From positions 2,533,001 to 2,597,000 of the forward strand of contig NZ_JBBOPI010000001.1 in NCBI RefSeq assembly GCF_038003525.1: DNA of 64,000 bases. Direction: 5' to 3'. Source of the stretch: Solibacillus sp. FSL H8-0538. Lineage in GTDB: Bacteria; Bacillota; Bacilli; Bacillales_A; Planococcaceae. Of the stretch, positions 1 through 8,548 are shown piece by piece; within the stretch, counting starts at the first letter, position 1, and every line of letters begins with the position of its first letter. The notes below the pieces were generated by a model that worked only from the letters and a program-made list of their open reading frames with translations, did not search any database and had not been told where the DNA came from. The translations under genes and the position numbers were made by a program.

Positions 1-245
1 AGTAAATCTTCACAAACTTCCTTTGCCTTTTGAAAGGATTTTGCTTCATATAGAGAATAAGCATATACACTCAATGACATCTCATCACCACTTATATATT
101 GAAAAGCTTCTTCAAATAATTTATTCGCTTCATCAAATTGATAATTTTCCGCCAACTTATGCGCCTCACCGAGTAGACGCTCCGTCGTGCCAGGAAACAA
201 CACAATATTTTCATGTTTTGTTAAATTCATTTTCTTCTTTTTCAT
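1..245 (-). CDS. TPR-repeat protein, N-terminal part (runs off window)
   Basis: The first 81 or so residues of a tetratricopeptide-type helical repeat protein are encoded; the rest lies left of the window. The protein begins MKKKKMNLTKHENIVLF and continues with paired amphipathic helices (LGEAHKLAENYQFDEANKLF, then a second helix pair around YAYSLYEAKSFQKAKEV) carrying the small/large/aromatic spacing of TPR units. The start at 245 is chosen because GGAGTGAG lies 6-7 bases upstream; an internal ATG at 230 has no comparable site. TPR proteins are scaffolds, so no specific partner can be named. Family call fairly sure, function unknown. Confidence 0.7.
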   Translation of the reverse strand, partial: MKKKKMNLTKHENIVLFPGTTERLLGEAHKLAENYQFDEANKLFEEAFQYISGDEMSLSVYAYSLYEAKSFQKAKEVCEDL

Positions 246-341
246 GTTACTCACTCCATACAAGATAGATAAACGACCGATTCGCTCTCCATCAATTTTT
301 CCTTTTTAACATATCAAGGCATATTCCAACAACAATAATAA

Positions 342-462
342 GAAAAGCGCATTCGCGCCCGTTTGCACGCGACAGATGCTTGCGAGCCCGAAGCGAAAGT
401 AAACGCTCCACCACTTTCGCCCGAGGGATCGAAGCGACCTCGAGCGTGCGGCGCGAATGCCT
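342..462. repeat. Dispersed structured repeat, copy 1 of 3
   Basis: About 120 bp folding into a closed outer stem (GCATTCGCGCC with GGCGCGAATGC, then GCACGC with GCGTGC) around two hairpins (GCGAAAGT with ACTTTCGC; CGAGG with CCTCG). Copies at about 8183-8297 and 22495-22618 share the loop and junction sequences but have different stem bases that still pair. It lies in the 246-723 gap between the TPR gene and the next gene; I see no gene in this gap. The GC content is clearly above its surroundings. Confidence 0.75.
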
Positions 463-473
463 AGACATTATCA

Positions 474-555
474 AAAAGTTATACTTTCTTATCTCTTTAG
501 ATAGGCCTATCTCCCCCCACATAGAGCGAGATTAGATGGTTAAGAACGTTATACT
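474..555. repeat. Repeat module with AAAGTTATACTTTC palindromes
   Basis: Directly after structured repeat copy 1 comes AAAAAGTTATACTTTCTTATC, then a small hairpin (ATCTC ... GAGAT) and a degenerate second palindrome (GGTTAAGAACGTTATACTTTGTTAACC). The same order of parts follows structured repeat copy 3 near 22629-22733, so the two elements appear to travel together. Confidence 0.55.
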
Positions 556-723
556 TTGTTAACCACAAAAAAATTTCTACTCAGTTATTTCGCTATTCAG
601 AAAAAATGTATATAATGTTAACTAATTACATTTTATATTTTAAACATCCGTGCATTACTATTTTTATAGTTCCCCCACATTGGTCAATTAAATCATATAA
701 ATGCAATTGGAGGAGAGAAAATC

Positions 724-1182
724 ATGGTTTCAGTCTCAGACAAAACATTACTTGAATTTAAATCTCGTTTTGAGCCACCTCTTCAACAGCTTCCTATAAA
801 TGTTGTTAGTAGAAGTACTGCAATTACAAAAGAAGATGAATACCCCGTACAATTCGAATTTATAACGGACACGTATGTAGATTTTAAAAAGCATCAAGTT
901 ACTACATACATTACAGAGATTCAAGGCACAATTCCAGGCTCCATTAAAATTAGTGGCTTTGAAATCATTCCCCAGCACTTACACATTAATTGTGAATATG
1001 AAATTTTAAGTATTACAAACAATGAATTACTTGCGCTCCTAAACGATGAAAATCCGATGCTCACTTATAGCGAGTGGCTGCTTGAAGCGATCGAAAATGA
1101 AATTCTTGTGTTAGAAGTAAAAGCGCAAAATAGTCAGCTCGTCGATTGGCCAGTTGGCATAAAGAATGCATATTTCTTATGA
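724..1182 (+). CDS. Hypothetical protein, 152 aa
   Basis: I do not recognise this protein. It starts at ATG 724 with GGAGGAGAG five bases upstream, so translation is well supported. There is no signal peptide, no membrane segment and no cysteine pair or nucleotide-binding motif. The middle (residues 40-100) alternates hydrophobic and charged residues in a beta-rich pattern, and residues 105-135 look helical and acidic. It stands alone between a repeat-rich gap upstream and a convergent gene downstream. Probably a soluble cytoplasmic protein of lineage-restricted distribution; function unknown. Confidence 0.6.
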   Translation: MVSVSDKTLLEFKSRFEPPLQQLPINVVSRSTAITKEDEYPVQFEFITDTYVDFKKHQVTTYITEIQGTIPGSIKISGFEIIPQHLHINCEYEILSITNNELLALLNDENPMLTYSEWLLEAIENEILVLEVKAQNSQLVDWPVGIKNAYFL

Positions 1183-1265
1183 TTGTCGCTCCATTAAAGC
1201 CGAGTTTTAATACTTAGAAAGACATATCTCACCCCAAAACAGGCCCAGTTGTTCTCCTTTATGAC

Positions 1266-1296
1266 GTGGATGAGAAAGTTATACTTTCTTATCCAC
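1266..1296. repeat. 31-bp palindromic repeat, copy A
   Basis: An imperfect palindrome beginning GTGGATGAGAAAG and ending CTTTCTTATCCAC, with TATA at the centre. Near-identical 31-bp copies occur at 22703-22733 and, inverted, at 27231-27261. A degenerate partner hairpin (GACATATCTCACC ...) precedes it, as at the 22.6-kb copy. Confidence 0.6.
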
Positions 1297-1323
1297 CAAA
1301 AAAAGCCCCCCATACTGAGAGCT
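1297..1323 (-). terminator. Intrinsic terminator of the SLH-hydrolase gene
   Basis: On the minus strand AGCTCTC and GGGGGCT form a GC-rich stem with G-U pairs, followed by a run of T. It sits 26 bp after the stop of the gene ending at 1349. Confidence 0.55.
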
Positions 1324-1348
1324 TCCAACTAATTCACATCGCTTAGCT

Positions 1349-2755
1349 TTATTGTAAGGAGTTCGCTTTCGCTTCGGCCTTATATTCAGTGCCTTTTACG
1401 CGATATGTTTTTCCATCTGTTGTCACAATAATCGTACCAGACTGTGCCGTTGTATAAATTTTGGAATGGACCGCTTTTAAATTACTTATAACCTTTGAAT
1501 GCGGGTAGCCATACTCATTGTCTTTCCCATAGCTTAAAACCGTAACGTTGGGTTTGACCTTTTGTAAAAAGGCTAGAGAATTACTTGTACTTGACCCATG
1601 TTGTCCGGCCTTCAGTACCGTCGCAGCCACATTATATTTAGCTGCAATGGCTTCTTCCACTTCCACACTAGCGTCACCCGTGAATAAAAACGACACATCG
1701 TTATATGTAACCTTCAGTACAATGGAGGCATCATTCGTACCATATGAATTTGGATTTACGTGGAGAACTTGTACATGTAAGGAAGAATCGAAATTTATTT
1801 TAGTTCCTACTTGAGCATTACTATAGCGTATTTTATTTTGAGCTACTTTATTTAATACTGCTTCATTTGTCGTTGTTAAATGCGCTTTCCCACTATTGAT
1901 AAAATGGTCCACTGGAAATTCGTCAAGTATTGTCAGGAATCCACCAATATGATTGGCATCAGGGTGACTTACAACGACCGTATCAATCCTTTTTATATGT
2001 AAAGCTTGTAAATAGCGCGCTATATCGCCCCCCACTTCTTGCGTACCCGCATCAATTAACATTGTTTTTCCGTTTGGCGATTGAATGACAATGGCATCCC
2101 CTTGCCCTACATCAATAAAATGCACATTCATTTCACCAGCTTGTGTTGTCGTACGTTCACTATATTGCATAGCACGTGCTAAAAAAGTAGCGAAATGGGC
2201 ACGCGTTAAATACGCATTTGGTTTAAATGTTCCATCGGTATAGCCTGTAGTAATATTAGTAGCAGCGAGTTGACTAACTGCCTTATAAGCAGTATGTCCT
2301 TTTCTAACATCTGAAAAAGTAGTCGTCCCTACTGGTAATTTAAATGCCCTTGCAATCAAAGCTGCCATATGTCCGCGTGTCACATTTGCGTTTAGCTGGT
2401 AAGTACCATCGTTGTAGCCGTGAATAATGCCTGCTTCCGCTGCTGATTGAATATAGCCACTATTTTTATGACCTGTATGAACGTCGCTAAATTTCGTACT
2501 ACGCTGAGTCCCGTTTAGCCCCGCTGCTTTCGCAATCCATACTGCCGCTTCCTCACGTGTAACAACCTCCTTCACCCCAAAATTTGTAGCCGCCTCAATA
2601 ACACCTTTTTCATATAAATACATTATTTCTTTATAATATGAATGCTTTTTAGAAACATCGTTAAACACCTGATCCGCAAACGTAAGGCAACTCGGTAGAA
2701 TGATTGATAAACAGAATACTAGTGTAATTATCCCAAAAATAAACTTTCCCACCAC
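1349..2755 (-). CDS. SLH-domain surface protein with ComEC/Rec2-like metallo-beta-lactamase domain
   Basis: A secreted, cell-wall-bound protein with three S-layer-homology repeats (about residues 30-195, each opening FNDV or FSDV and containing a GY-DGT type turn) followed by a metallo-beta-lactamase fold hydrolase (about 205-465). The hydrolase has the ComEC-type start (HFIDVGQGDAI), the metal motif SHPDANHIGG, FTGD, and GQHGS where ComEC usually has HHGS. SLH domains bind pyruvylated secondary wall polymer, so the enzyme is predicted to act outside the cell; the substrate may be nucleic acid or a phosphodiester, by inference. The first ATG possibilities abut the AGGAGG, so I place the start at GTG 2755 (six-base spacer; GTG 2752 is equally possible), giving a clean signal peptide. 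Monocistronic. Confidence 0.82.
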   Translation of the reverse strand: MVGKFIFGIITLVFCLSIILPSCLTFADQVFNDVSKKHSYYKEIMYLYEKGVIEAATNFGVKEVVTREEAAVWIAKAAGLNGTQRSTKFSDVHTGHKNSGYIQSAAEAGIIHGYNDGTYQLNANVTRGHMAALIARAFKLPVGTTTFSDVRKGHTAYKAVSQLAATNITTGYTDGTFKPNAYLTRAHFATFLARAMQYSERTTTQAGEMNVHFIDVGQGDAIVIQSPNGKTMLIDAGTQEVGGDIARYLQALHIKRIDTVVVSHPDANHIGGFLTILDEFPVDHFINSGKAHLTTTNEAVLNKVAQNKIRYSNAQVGTKINFDSSLHVQVLHVNPNSYGTNDASIVLKVTYNDVSFLFTGDASVEVEEAIAAKYNVAATVLKAGQHGSSTSNSLAFLQKVKPNVTVLSYGKDNEYGYPHSKVISNLKAVHSKIYTTAQSGTIIVTTDGKTYRVKGTEYKAEAKANSLQ

Positions 2756-2883
2756 ATTCATCCTCCTTTTTAACACTATAACAGAAGAAAAGCTTCCATA
2801 CATAAATCGTTCATTTAATATGTAAATATATGTTAAAATAAAATATAGCTATACTTTCAGCCAATAAAGCAAGGGAGCTCACC

Positions 2884-3348
2884 ATGGCAAACTATCGTCA
2901 ATTATTTTTTTATTCATGTATTCTAGCCTGTTTCTTTTTCAGTAGGCCCGCGTTCGCTACCTTCATCGAAAAAGGTGACGCAATGGGCTATCAATATACC
3001 ATCACAATACTAAACGACACGCGTCAGTGGCATGTCGAATATGAAAACAAAGAACATTTAATTGATGAAAATGCCGATAATATTTCAAATTTAGAGGCAT
3101 ATCGTACCCTCATTCGATGGATGGCACAGCAAACTTTAGAAATGACGCTACAAGCAATTTTCATTGTGCTATTTATTATTACTAGCGTCATTTTATGTCT
3201 ATACAACCCTGCTCTTTTAAAACATCCTTTCGTTTTAATTGTTAGCTTTACTTGTGTTTTTATTTTATATAGTTTATTTACTAACCTCGATTCGCTGCGT
3301 GAAAACAACGCTAATGTGCGCTACTATCATTTGTTATTGACGCAATAA
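2884..3348 (+). CDS. Hypothetical secreted/membrane protein, 154 aa
   Basis: Not recognised. The N-terminus is a typical signal peptide ending SRPAFA (about residue 25), then about 65 exported residues, then two closely spaced hydrophobic helices (roughly 88-108 and 117-135) with a short loop, and a short C-terminal tail. ATG at 2884 follows GGGAGCTCACC. The gene is 45 bp upstream of the diguanylate cyclase on the same strand with no terminator between, so the two are probably co-transcribed. It could be a membrane partner of that sensor, which is inference from position only. Confidence 0.6.
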   Translation: MANYRQLFFYSCILACFFFSRPAFATFIEKGDAMGYQYTITILNDTRQWHVEYENKEHLIDENADNISNLEAYRTLIRWMAQQTLEMTLQAIFIVLFIITSVILCLYNPALLKHPFVLIVSFTCVFILYSLFTNLDSLRENNANVRYYHLLLTQ

Positions 3349-3393
3349 TAGGTAAATCTAGTGATGAATTAGCTTATTTGTGGAGGTGAGAAA

Positions 3394-5049
3394 TTGAAAG
3401 TAATTAAATCTCTTTTTCAAACAGGAACTATTAGGCAACAATTACATACCGGGGTCATTCTTGTTACCATTGTTCTTAGCGCTATGATTTTATTACCTAC
3501 CATCCTAATAGAATATTATCAGTCGATGAAAAAACAAGCAGAGGATACTGCCTTTTTCTTAAATGGGCAGCATTACTTTTTTGAAAGTTGGTTAAATGAA
3601 CGGTCATCTGATATTCATTTACTCGCAAATATGGACTTTGTAAAAGCTTATAACTATGATAAAGCACAATCCTTCTTTATAGAATTCCGGGATCGCTCGG
3701 ATTTTGCTGATATTATTTTTGTTAATAAGGAAGGCTTTGTCCAATTCGATACGGTAAAGCGCGCAACAAATGAACCGTTAAATATCGATGTAAATGACAG
3801 GGAATATTTTCAAATTGCGAAGCAGCAAGTGCAAGGAAATATTACAGACGTGCTCATTAGCAAAGTAACAAATCAACCAATCCTTGCATTCGCGTCTCCA
3901 ATTACTGATGATTCCGGTAACTTTAATGGTGTCGTTTTTGGAACTGTGAATTTGCAAAAAATCGATGAATTAATGCAAGAATCTAGGGTTAGCTATGATG
4001 GAAATTCATATATCATCAATCAAAACGGCATCTTACTGTCAGAGTTTTTATCTAATTCAACTTCTCAAGGCTTAAATGTTGCCAATATGTTCCTTACAAA
4101 ATATACGGTTGATGAACATATTTTTGACATTGCAACGAATTCAGAAAAAAAACCACTTTCATTATATAAAGATAGTAAAGGCAAATGGGTGCTAGGAGCT
4201 AGTCAGGTCATCAATCGCAATAACTGGATACTTATTTCCGAAATACCTGTAAACAATGTCTTATTACCTCTACTTCATACTTTTTTTATTAGCATCATTT
4301 GTATTTTACTAAGCGGTTTTATTACAGTAAGGCTTATGCTCATGTATGCACGAAAAATCGAAGAGCCGATTCAGCATATGATCGACGGAGTGCGGATTAT
4401 AGAACAAGGAAACTATGATTATCAAATTACTGAGGAAAAAATTAATCCGTTTACAAAGGAGTTTCGTGAATTAACTGATGCGTTCAATCATATGACGAGT
4501 CAAGTAAAGGGCAATATTGAGTTGCTTGAGGATTTATCGGTGACTTGCCAGCTCACAAAGCTATATAATCGCCGCTATTTAATGATCAACGGAGAGCAGA
4601 TTTTCCAGGAATGCCAGGAGTCCGGAAGCTCGTTTAGCTGTATTGCCATTGATATTGATTATTTCAAAAAAATAAATGATACTTACGGACACTTAGTTGG
4701 CGATGAGGTGTTGAAACATTTAGCATCATTATTAATGATTAGTGTAAGAGAGCGTGATATTGTAACGCGTTACGGGGGCGAGGAGTTTATTATTTTATGT
4801 CCAAATTCTAGGTTATCTGAAACGGAACAGCTCGCAGATAGATTACTCTTGACCATTCACCAAAATCGTTACGAAAAAAATGATATTGTGATTCCTTTTA
4901 CAATCAGTCTGGGAGTTGCGGAGTACAAAGGAAACAAAGATACGCCTACCTTATCGCAAGTCATTGATCAAGCAGATAAAGCCCTTTATATAGCAAAGGA
5001 AAACGGGCGCAACCAAGTTTATATAGAAGGAAAAACGTTATTGCGCTGA
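3394..5049 (+). CDS. Membrane-bound diguanylate cyclase (dCache-HAMP-GGDEF)
   Basis: Makes the second messenger cyclic-di-GMP from two GTP in response to an extracellular signal. Order of domains: transmembrane helix (about 17-37), double-Cache type sensor (about 40-285), second transmembrane helix (295-315), HAMP linker (318-370), GGDEF domain (385-548). The active-site loop is RYGGEEF near residue 460, complete, and the product-inhibition I-site RERD lies five residues before it, so the enzyme should be active and feedback-inhibited. Start is TTG 3394, four bases after GGAGGTGAG. The stop codon lies inside the perfect terminator hairpin at 5031-5068. Confidence 0.93.
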   Translation: MKVIKSLFQTGTIRQQLHTGVILVTIVLSAMILLPTILIEYYQSMKKQAEDTAFFLNGQHYFFESWLNERSSDIHLLANMDFVKAYNYDKAQSFFIEFRDRSDFADIIFVNKEGFVQFDTVKRATNEPLNIDVNDREYFQIAKQQVQGNITDVLISKVTNQPILAFASPITDDSGNFNGVVFGTVNLQKIDELMQESRVSYDGNSYIINQNGILLSEFLSNSTSQGLNVANMFLTKYTVDEHIFDIATNSEKKPLSLYKDSKGKWVLGASQVINRNNWILISEIPVNNVLLPLLHTFFISIICILLSGFITVRLMLMYARKIEEPIQHMIDGVRIIEQGNYDYQITEEKINPFTKEFRELTDAFNHMTSQVKGNIELLEDLSVTCQLTKLYNRRYLMINGEQIFQECQESGSSFSCIAIDIDYFKKINDTYGHLVGDEVLKHLASLLMISVRERDIVTRYGGEEFIILCPNSRLSETEQLADRLLLTIHQNRYEKNDIVIPFTISLGVAEYKGNKDTPTLSQVIDQADKALYIAKENGRNQVYIEGKTLLR

Positions 5050-5068
5050 TCCGCGCAATAACGTTTTT
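5031..5068. terminator. Bidirectional intrinsic terminator with perfect 16-bp stem
   Basis: AAAAACGTTATTGCGC pairs perfectly with GCGCAATAACGTTTTT across the loop TGATCC. It is flanked by A and T tracts and sits between two convergent genes, overlapping the stop region of both. Confidence 0.9.
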
Positions 5069-5585
5069 ATGTGTTTTTTTTAAGTTTCCCAAGTAATATT
5101 ACATTAACTTTGAATTTTTTGCGTGATAATGCCCCCATATAAAATGCCAATAAATAAATAGTACAACCTAAACCTACCTCTTCAACAATTTCAATTTTAT
5201 AATTGACATACACTTCAAAAAAGCGATACGTTGCCTCGGGTACATTAGAAAATTGTGGATACATTGTTAAGCAAAATAAGCTAAACCATTGCATAATAAA
5301 AAATGCTATCAACAGACTAAGAACCGTAACTTTAATCGTGTAATTTTTCTTGCTCAATACTTTTATAACAAAATGAACCATTAACAAAACTGCAATACTA
5401 TTTATTAACACGCCCATTTGCAAAATTGCTAACAAATATGGCCCTACTACTTCCATAACGGGCTTCGCAAATAATTCTGGTATGCCAGGAAGATAGAGAA
5501 TTAAAATAGACGTAAAACATAGGAAAAACACCAATAATCCATATCGGTTAAACATAATTCGAAAAATGTTTACTAATCTTACCAT
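5067..5585 (-). CDS. Hypothetical four-helix membrane protein
   Basis: About 172 residues with four predicted membrane helices (near residues 12-34, 48-72, 88-108 and 138-155, counted from the chosen start) and a basic C-terminal tail. I do not recognise the family; the spacing recalls small DUF2975-type membrane proteins, but I cannot show this. The start is set at ATG 5585, because AAAGGA lies seven bases upstream; an ATG at 5609 has no site. Monocistronic, convergent with the cyclase gene and sharing its terminator. Confidence 0.6.
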   Translation of the reverse strand: MVRLVNIFRIMFNRYGLLVFFLCFTSILILYLPGIPELFAKPVMEVVGPYLLAILQMGVLINSIAVLLMVHFVIKVLSKKNYTIKVTVLSLLIAFFIMQWFSLFCLTMYPQFSNVPEATYRFFEVYVNYKIEIVEEVGLGCTIYLLAFYMGALSRKKFKVNVILLGKLKKNT

Positions 5586-5731
5586 CGCTAAATCCTTTCT
5601 CATAGACATAATACTCTATAAATACTATCACTTTTCATCATCATACAACGCGTAATTTTTAAATATCTCATTCCAATATTTCTCGATTACTATACCGTAA
5701 ATGGTTTACAAATTTCTTTTTAAAAAATGTG

Positions 5732-5760
5732 TTGATAGCAAATATACAATTCGGTATAAT
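5732..5760 (+). promoter_or_regulatory. Sigma-A promoter of the carboxynorspermidine operon
   Basis: TTGATA at 5732-5737 and a perfect TATAAT at 5755-5760 are separated by exactly 17 bp. The start codon of the next gene is 47 bp downstream. Confidence 0.8.
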
Positions 5761-5806
5761 CAATCTTGTTTTATAATTACGAATTAATAGGGAGCGTGAC
5801 AAAGAA

Positions 5807-7033
5807 TTGGGAAAAGCATTAATTATTGGGGCTGGCGGAGTTGCTAGCGTAGTAGTGCATAAGTGTTGTCAAAATTCAGATGTGTTTGAGGAGATTATGA
5901 TCGCTAGTCGAACAAAATCGAAATGTGACGCGTTAAAGGAAAAGTTAGATGGCGGAAAGACACTTATCAGTACCGCACAAGTTGATGCGGATAATACCGA
6001 TGAACTAATTGAGCTAATTAACGGTTTTGGTCCAGATGTAGTCATTAACGTAGCACTACCATACCAAGACTTAACGATCATGGACGCATGTTTAGCGACG
6101 GGTGTGCATTACGTAGATACAGCGAACTACGAACCACTTGATACAGCTAAATTCGAATATAAATGGCAATGGGAATACAAAGAAAAATTCGAAAAAGCAG
6201 GCTTAACTGCTTTATTAGGTAGCGGATTTGATCCAGGTGTAACAGGCGTATTCACTGCGCATGCACAAAAGCATCACTTCGACGAAATTCATTATATTGA
6301 TATCGTTGATGCAAATGCAGGCGATCACGGCTACCATTTCGCAACAAACTTCAATCCAGAAATCAACATTCGCGAAATTACTGCGAACGGCCGTTACTGG
6401 AAAGAAGGCAACTGGGTAGAAACAGCACCACTTGAGAAAAAAGCAGTTTATAACTTACCTGAAATCGGTCCAAAAGATATTTACCTTCTGTATCATGAAG
6501 AATTAGAATCTTTAGCGAAAAACATTAAAGGCTTAAAACAAATTCGCTTCTGGATGACGTTCTCAGAGAAATACTTAACACACTTAAAAGTATTAGAAAA
6601 CGTAGGTATGACATCAATCGAGCCAATCGAATATGAAGGCAAAATGATTCAACCGATTCATTTCTTATCTAAAGTACTGCCTGATCCAGCATCATTAGGG
6701 CCTCGTACTAAAGGTAAAACAAATATCGGCTGTATCGTGCGCGGACTAAAAGATGGCAAAGAAAAAACATACTATGTTTACAATGTATGTGACCACGAAG
6801 CATGCTATAAAGAAGTTGGCTCTCAAGCGATTTCATATACAACAGGTGTACCTGCTATGATCGGTGCAATGCTTGTTATGAACGGTGAATGGCAAAAACC
6901 AGGCGTGTGGAACGTAGAAGAATTCAATCCAGATCCGTACATGGAAGCACTAAATAAATGGGGTCTTCCATGGCAAGAAACATTAAACCCTGAACTTCTT
7001 GATCTTGACCTTACAGAAAATGTAGAGGCTTAA
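5807..7033 (+). CDS. Carboxynorspermidine synthase/dehydrogenase (saccharopine dehydrogenase family)
   Basis: NADPH-dependent enzyme that condenses an amino-aldehyde (aspartate semialdehyde) with a diamine such as putrescine or 1,3-diaminopropane to give the carboxylated polyamine. The N-terminal Rossmann motif GAGGVA (residues 8-13) and the saccharopine dehydrogenase body (LGSGFDPGVTGVF near residue 138) are visible; 408 residues is the usual length. TTG start at 5807 after AGGGAGCG. It is followed four bases later by the decarboxylase of the same pathway, which makes this reading much more likely than lysine-pathway saccharopine dehydrogenase. Driven by the promoter at 5732. Confidence 0.88.
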   Translation: MGKALIIGAGGVASVVVHKCCQNSDVFEEIMIASRTKSKCDALKEKLDGGKTLISTAQVDADNTDELIELINGFGPDVVINVALPYQDLTIMDACLATGVHYVDTANYEPLDTAKFEYKWQWEYKEKFEKAGLTALLGSGFDPGVTGVFTAHAQKHHFDEIHYIDIVDANAGDHGYHFATNFNPEINIREITANGRYWKEGNWVETAPLEKKAVYNLPEIGPKDIYLLYHEELESLAKNIKGLKQIRFWMTFSEKYLTHLKVLENVGMTSIEPIEYEGKMIQPIHFLSKVLPDPASLGPRTKGKTNIGCIVRGLKDGKEKTYYVYNVCDHEACYKEVGSQAISYTTGVPAMIGAMLVMNGEWQKPGVWNVEEFNPDPYMEALNKWGLPWQETLNPELLDLDLTENVEA

Positions 7034-7037
7034 TGGG

Positions 7038-8177
7038 ATGAAACAAATTGACTGGAAAACTGCTCCGTCTCCTAGTTTTGTTGTAGACGAGCGCTTACTT
7101 ACACGCAATCTTGAAATTTTAAAGTCTGTACAGGATCGTACAGGTTGCGACATTTTACTTGCATTAAAAGGTTTTTCAATGTGGTCTACCTTTCCAATGG
7201 CACGAAATTATTTAAAAGGCATTACTTCAAGTTCACTTTTTGAAGCACGCCTTGGCTTCGAGGAATTCGGGAAAGAGGTACATGCGTATGCACCAGCATA
7301 TGCAGAACACGAAATTGATGAATATTTACAGTATGTTGACCATATAGTATTCAACTCTTTCGACCAGTTGAATAAGTACAAAGAAAAAGTACAAAGTTTA
7401 ACTAAGCACGTGTCAATCGGACTACGCGTCAACCCAGGCTACTCTGAAGTTGAAACACCACTTTATGACCCATGCTACATGAATTCTCGTCTTGGGATTC
7501 CAGTCGAGTCTTTCCGTCCGGATGAGCTGGACGGCGTCGAAGGGATTCATTTCCATGCGATGTGCGAACAAGGTTCTGATGTGTTAGAACGTATTTTAGT
7601 TCACTTCGAAGAAAAATACGGTCAATACTTACATCAAATGAAATGGGTTAACTTTGGTGGTGGTCATCACATTACACGTGAAGATTATGACATTGAAAAA
7701 TTAGTTAGCATCATCACTTACATGAAGGAAAAATATGACCTGCAAGTTATTTTAGAGCCAGGTGAGGCAATTGCGCTAAACACAGGCTATTTAGTAACAA
7801 CCGTTCTTGATATCGTGAATAATGGTATGGACCTTGTCATTATTGATTCTTCTGCAACTTGCCATATGCCTGATACACTTGAAATGCCGTACCGTCCGAT
7901 GATTATCGGTTCTGGTATGCCAAACGAGAAAAAGTATACGTACCGTTTAGGTGGGATGACATGTCTAGCTGGTGACATCATTGGTGATTATTCATTCGAT
8001 GAGCCACTAAAGCCAGGCGACAACTTAGTCTTCACGGATATGGCTCACTACACAATGGTAAAAACGCATATGTTTAACGGTGTAAACTTGCCGAGCATTT
8101 GCACATATAACGAACAAGACGGCGTAAAAGTCATTCGTACATTTGGCTACGAAGACTACCGTAATCGTCTGTCATAG
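7038..8177 (+). CDS. nspC: Carboxynorspermidine/carboxyspermidine decarboxylase
   Basis: PLP-dependent fold-III (alanine racemase-like) decarboxylase that removes CO2 from carboxy(nor)spermidine to finish spermidine or norspermidine. The PLP lysine is in LLALKGFSMW (K44); the glycine-rich phosphate motif VNFGGGHH and the conserved LEPGEA and CHMPDTLEMPYRP segments are present. Length (379 aa) is normal. It starts four bases after the preceding stop, so the two genes are translationally coupled. Together they form the alternative polyamine route that does not use S-adenosylmethionine. A structured repeat follows immediately. Confidence 0.92.
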   Translation: MKQIDWKTAPSPSFVVDERLLTRNLEILKSVQDRTGCDILLALKGFSMWSTFPMARNYLKGITSSSLFEARLGFEEFGKEVHAYAPAYAEHEIDEYLQYVDHIVFNSFDQLNKYKEKVQSLTKHVSIGLRVNPGYSEVETPLYDPCYMNSRLGIPVESFRPDELDGVEGIHFHAMCEQGSDVLERILVHFEEKYGQYLHQMKWVNFGGGHHITREDYDIEKLVSIITYMKEKYDLQVILEPGEAIALNTGYLVTTVLDIVNNGMDLVIIDSSATCHMPDTLEMPYRPMIIGSGMPNEKKYTYRLGGMTCLAGDIIGDYSFDEPLKPGDNLVFTDMAHYTMVKTHMFNGVNLPSICTYNEQDGVKVIRTFGYEDYRNRLS

Positions 8178-8182
8178 GAACA

Positions 8183-8297
8183 AAAGGGCTAAAGCGCCTG
8201 TTTAGCCCCGACAGCTGCTTGCGAGTCCGAAGTGAAGGCGCTCTTTGCCTTCGCCCGAGGACAGACCGCGACCTCGAGGGGCTGGCGCTTTAGCCTA
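8183..8297. repeat. Dispersed structured repeat, copy 2 of 3
   Basis: Same fold as copies at 342 and 22495 but with a different outer stem: GGCTAAAGCGCC pairs with GGCGCTTTAGCC, and AGCCCC with GGGGCT. The first inner hairpin is GAAGGC with GCCTTC. Retained pairing despite changed bases indicates selection or copying of a folded form. It starts six bases after the nspC stop, so it is probably transcribed as its 3' UTR. Confidence 0.75.
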
Positions 8298-8360
8298 GAC
8301 GTTGCATTTACTTATTTGAATGGTATCAACATGGCGAAATTTTATATTTCCCATCCGCTA

Positions 8361-8402
8361 AAAAGGATTGGCCCGGTATTTCCGAGTCAATCCTTTTCTT
8401 TT
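8361..8402 (+). terminator. Intrinsic terminator of the polyamine operon
   Basis: AAAGGATTGGCCCGG pairs with CCGAGTCAATCCTTT (two non-canonical positions) and is followed by a T-rich tract. It lies beyond the structured repeat, so the transcript would include that repeat. Confidence 0.75.
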
Positions 8403-8548
8403 TGTCATAAAGCTAAATCGTAAATCGTATAGTTACAGCGACAAAAGTTGTATCAATTGTTTAGGATAATATAGATAAATACCCAAAATTAGCCACTAAA
8501 ATAAGGGCATTTAAAAGCACATACCTGTACTTTTAAACGTCCTTTCAT

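Noticed and set aside
292-522. 76-codon minus-strand frame across structured repeat copy 1 (and similar frames over copies 2 and 3)
   Set aside because: The frames exist only because the repeat is GC-rich; they are not conserved between copies, while the stems are.
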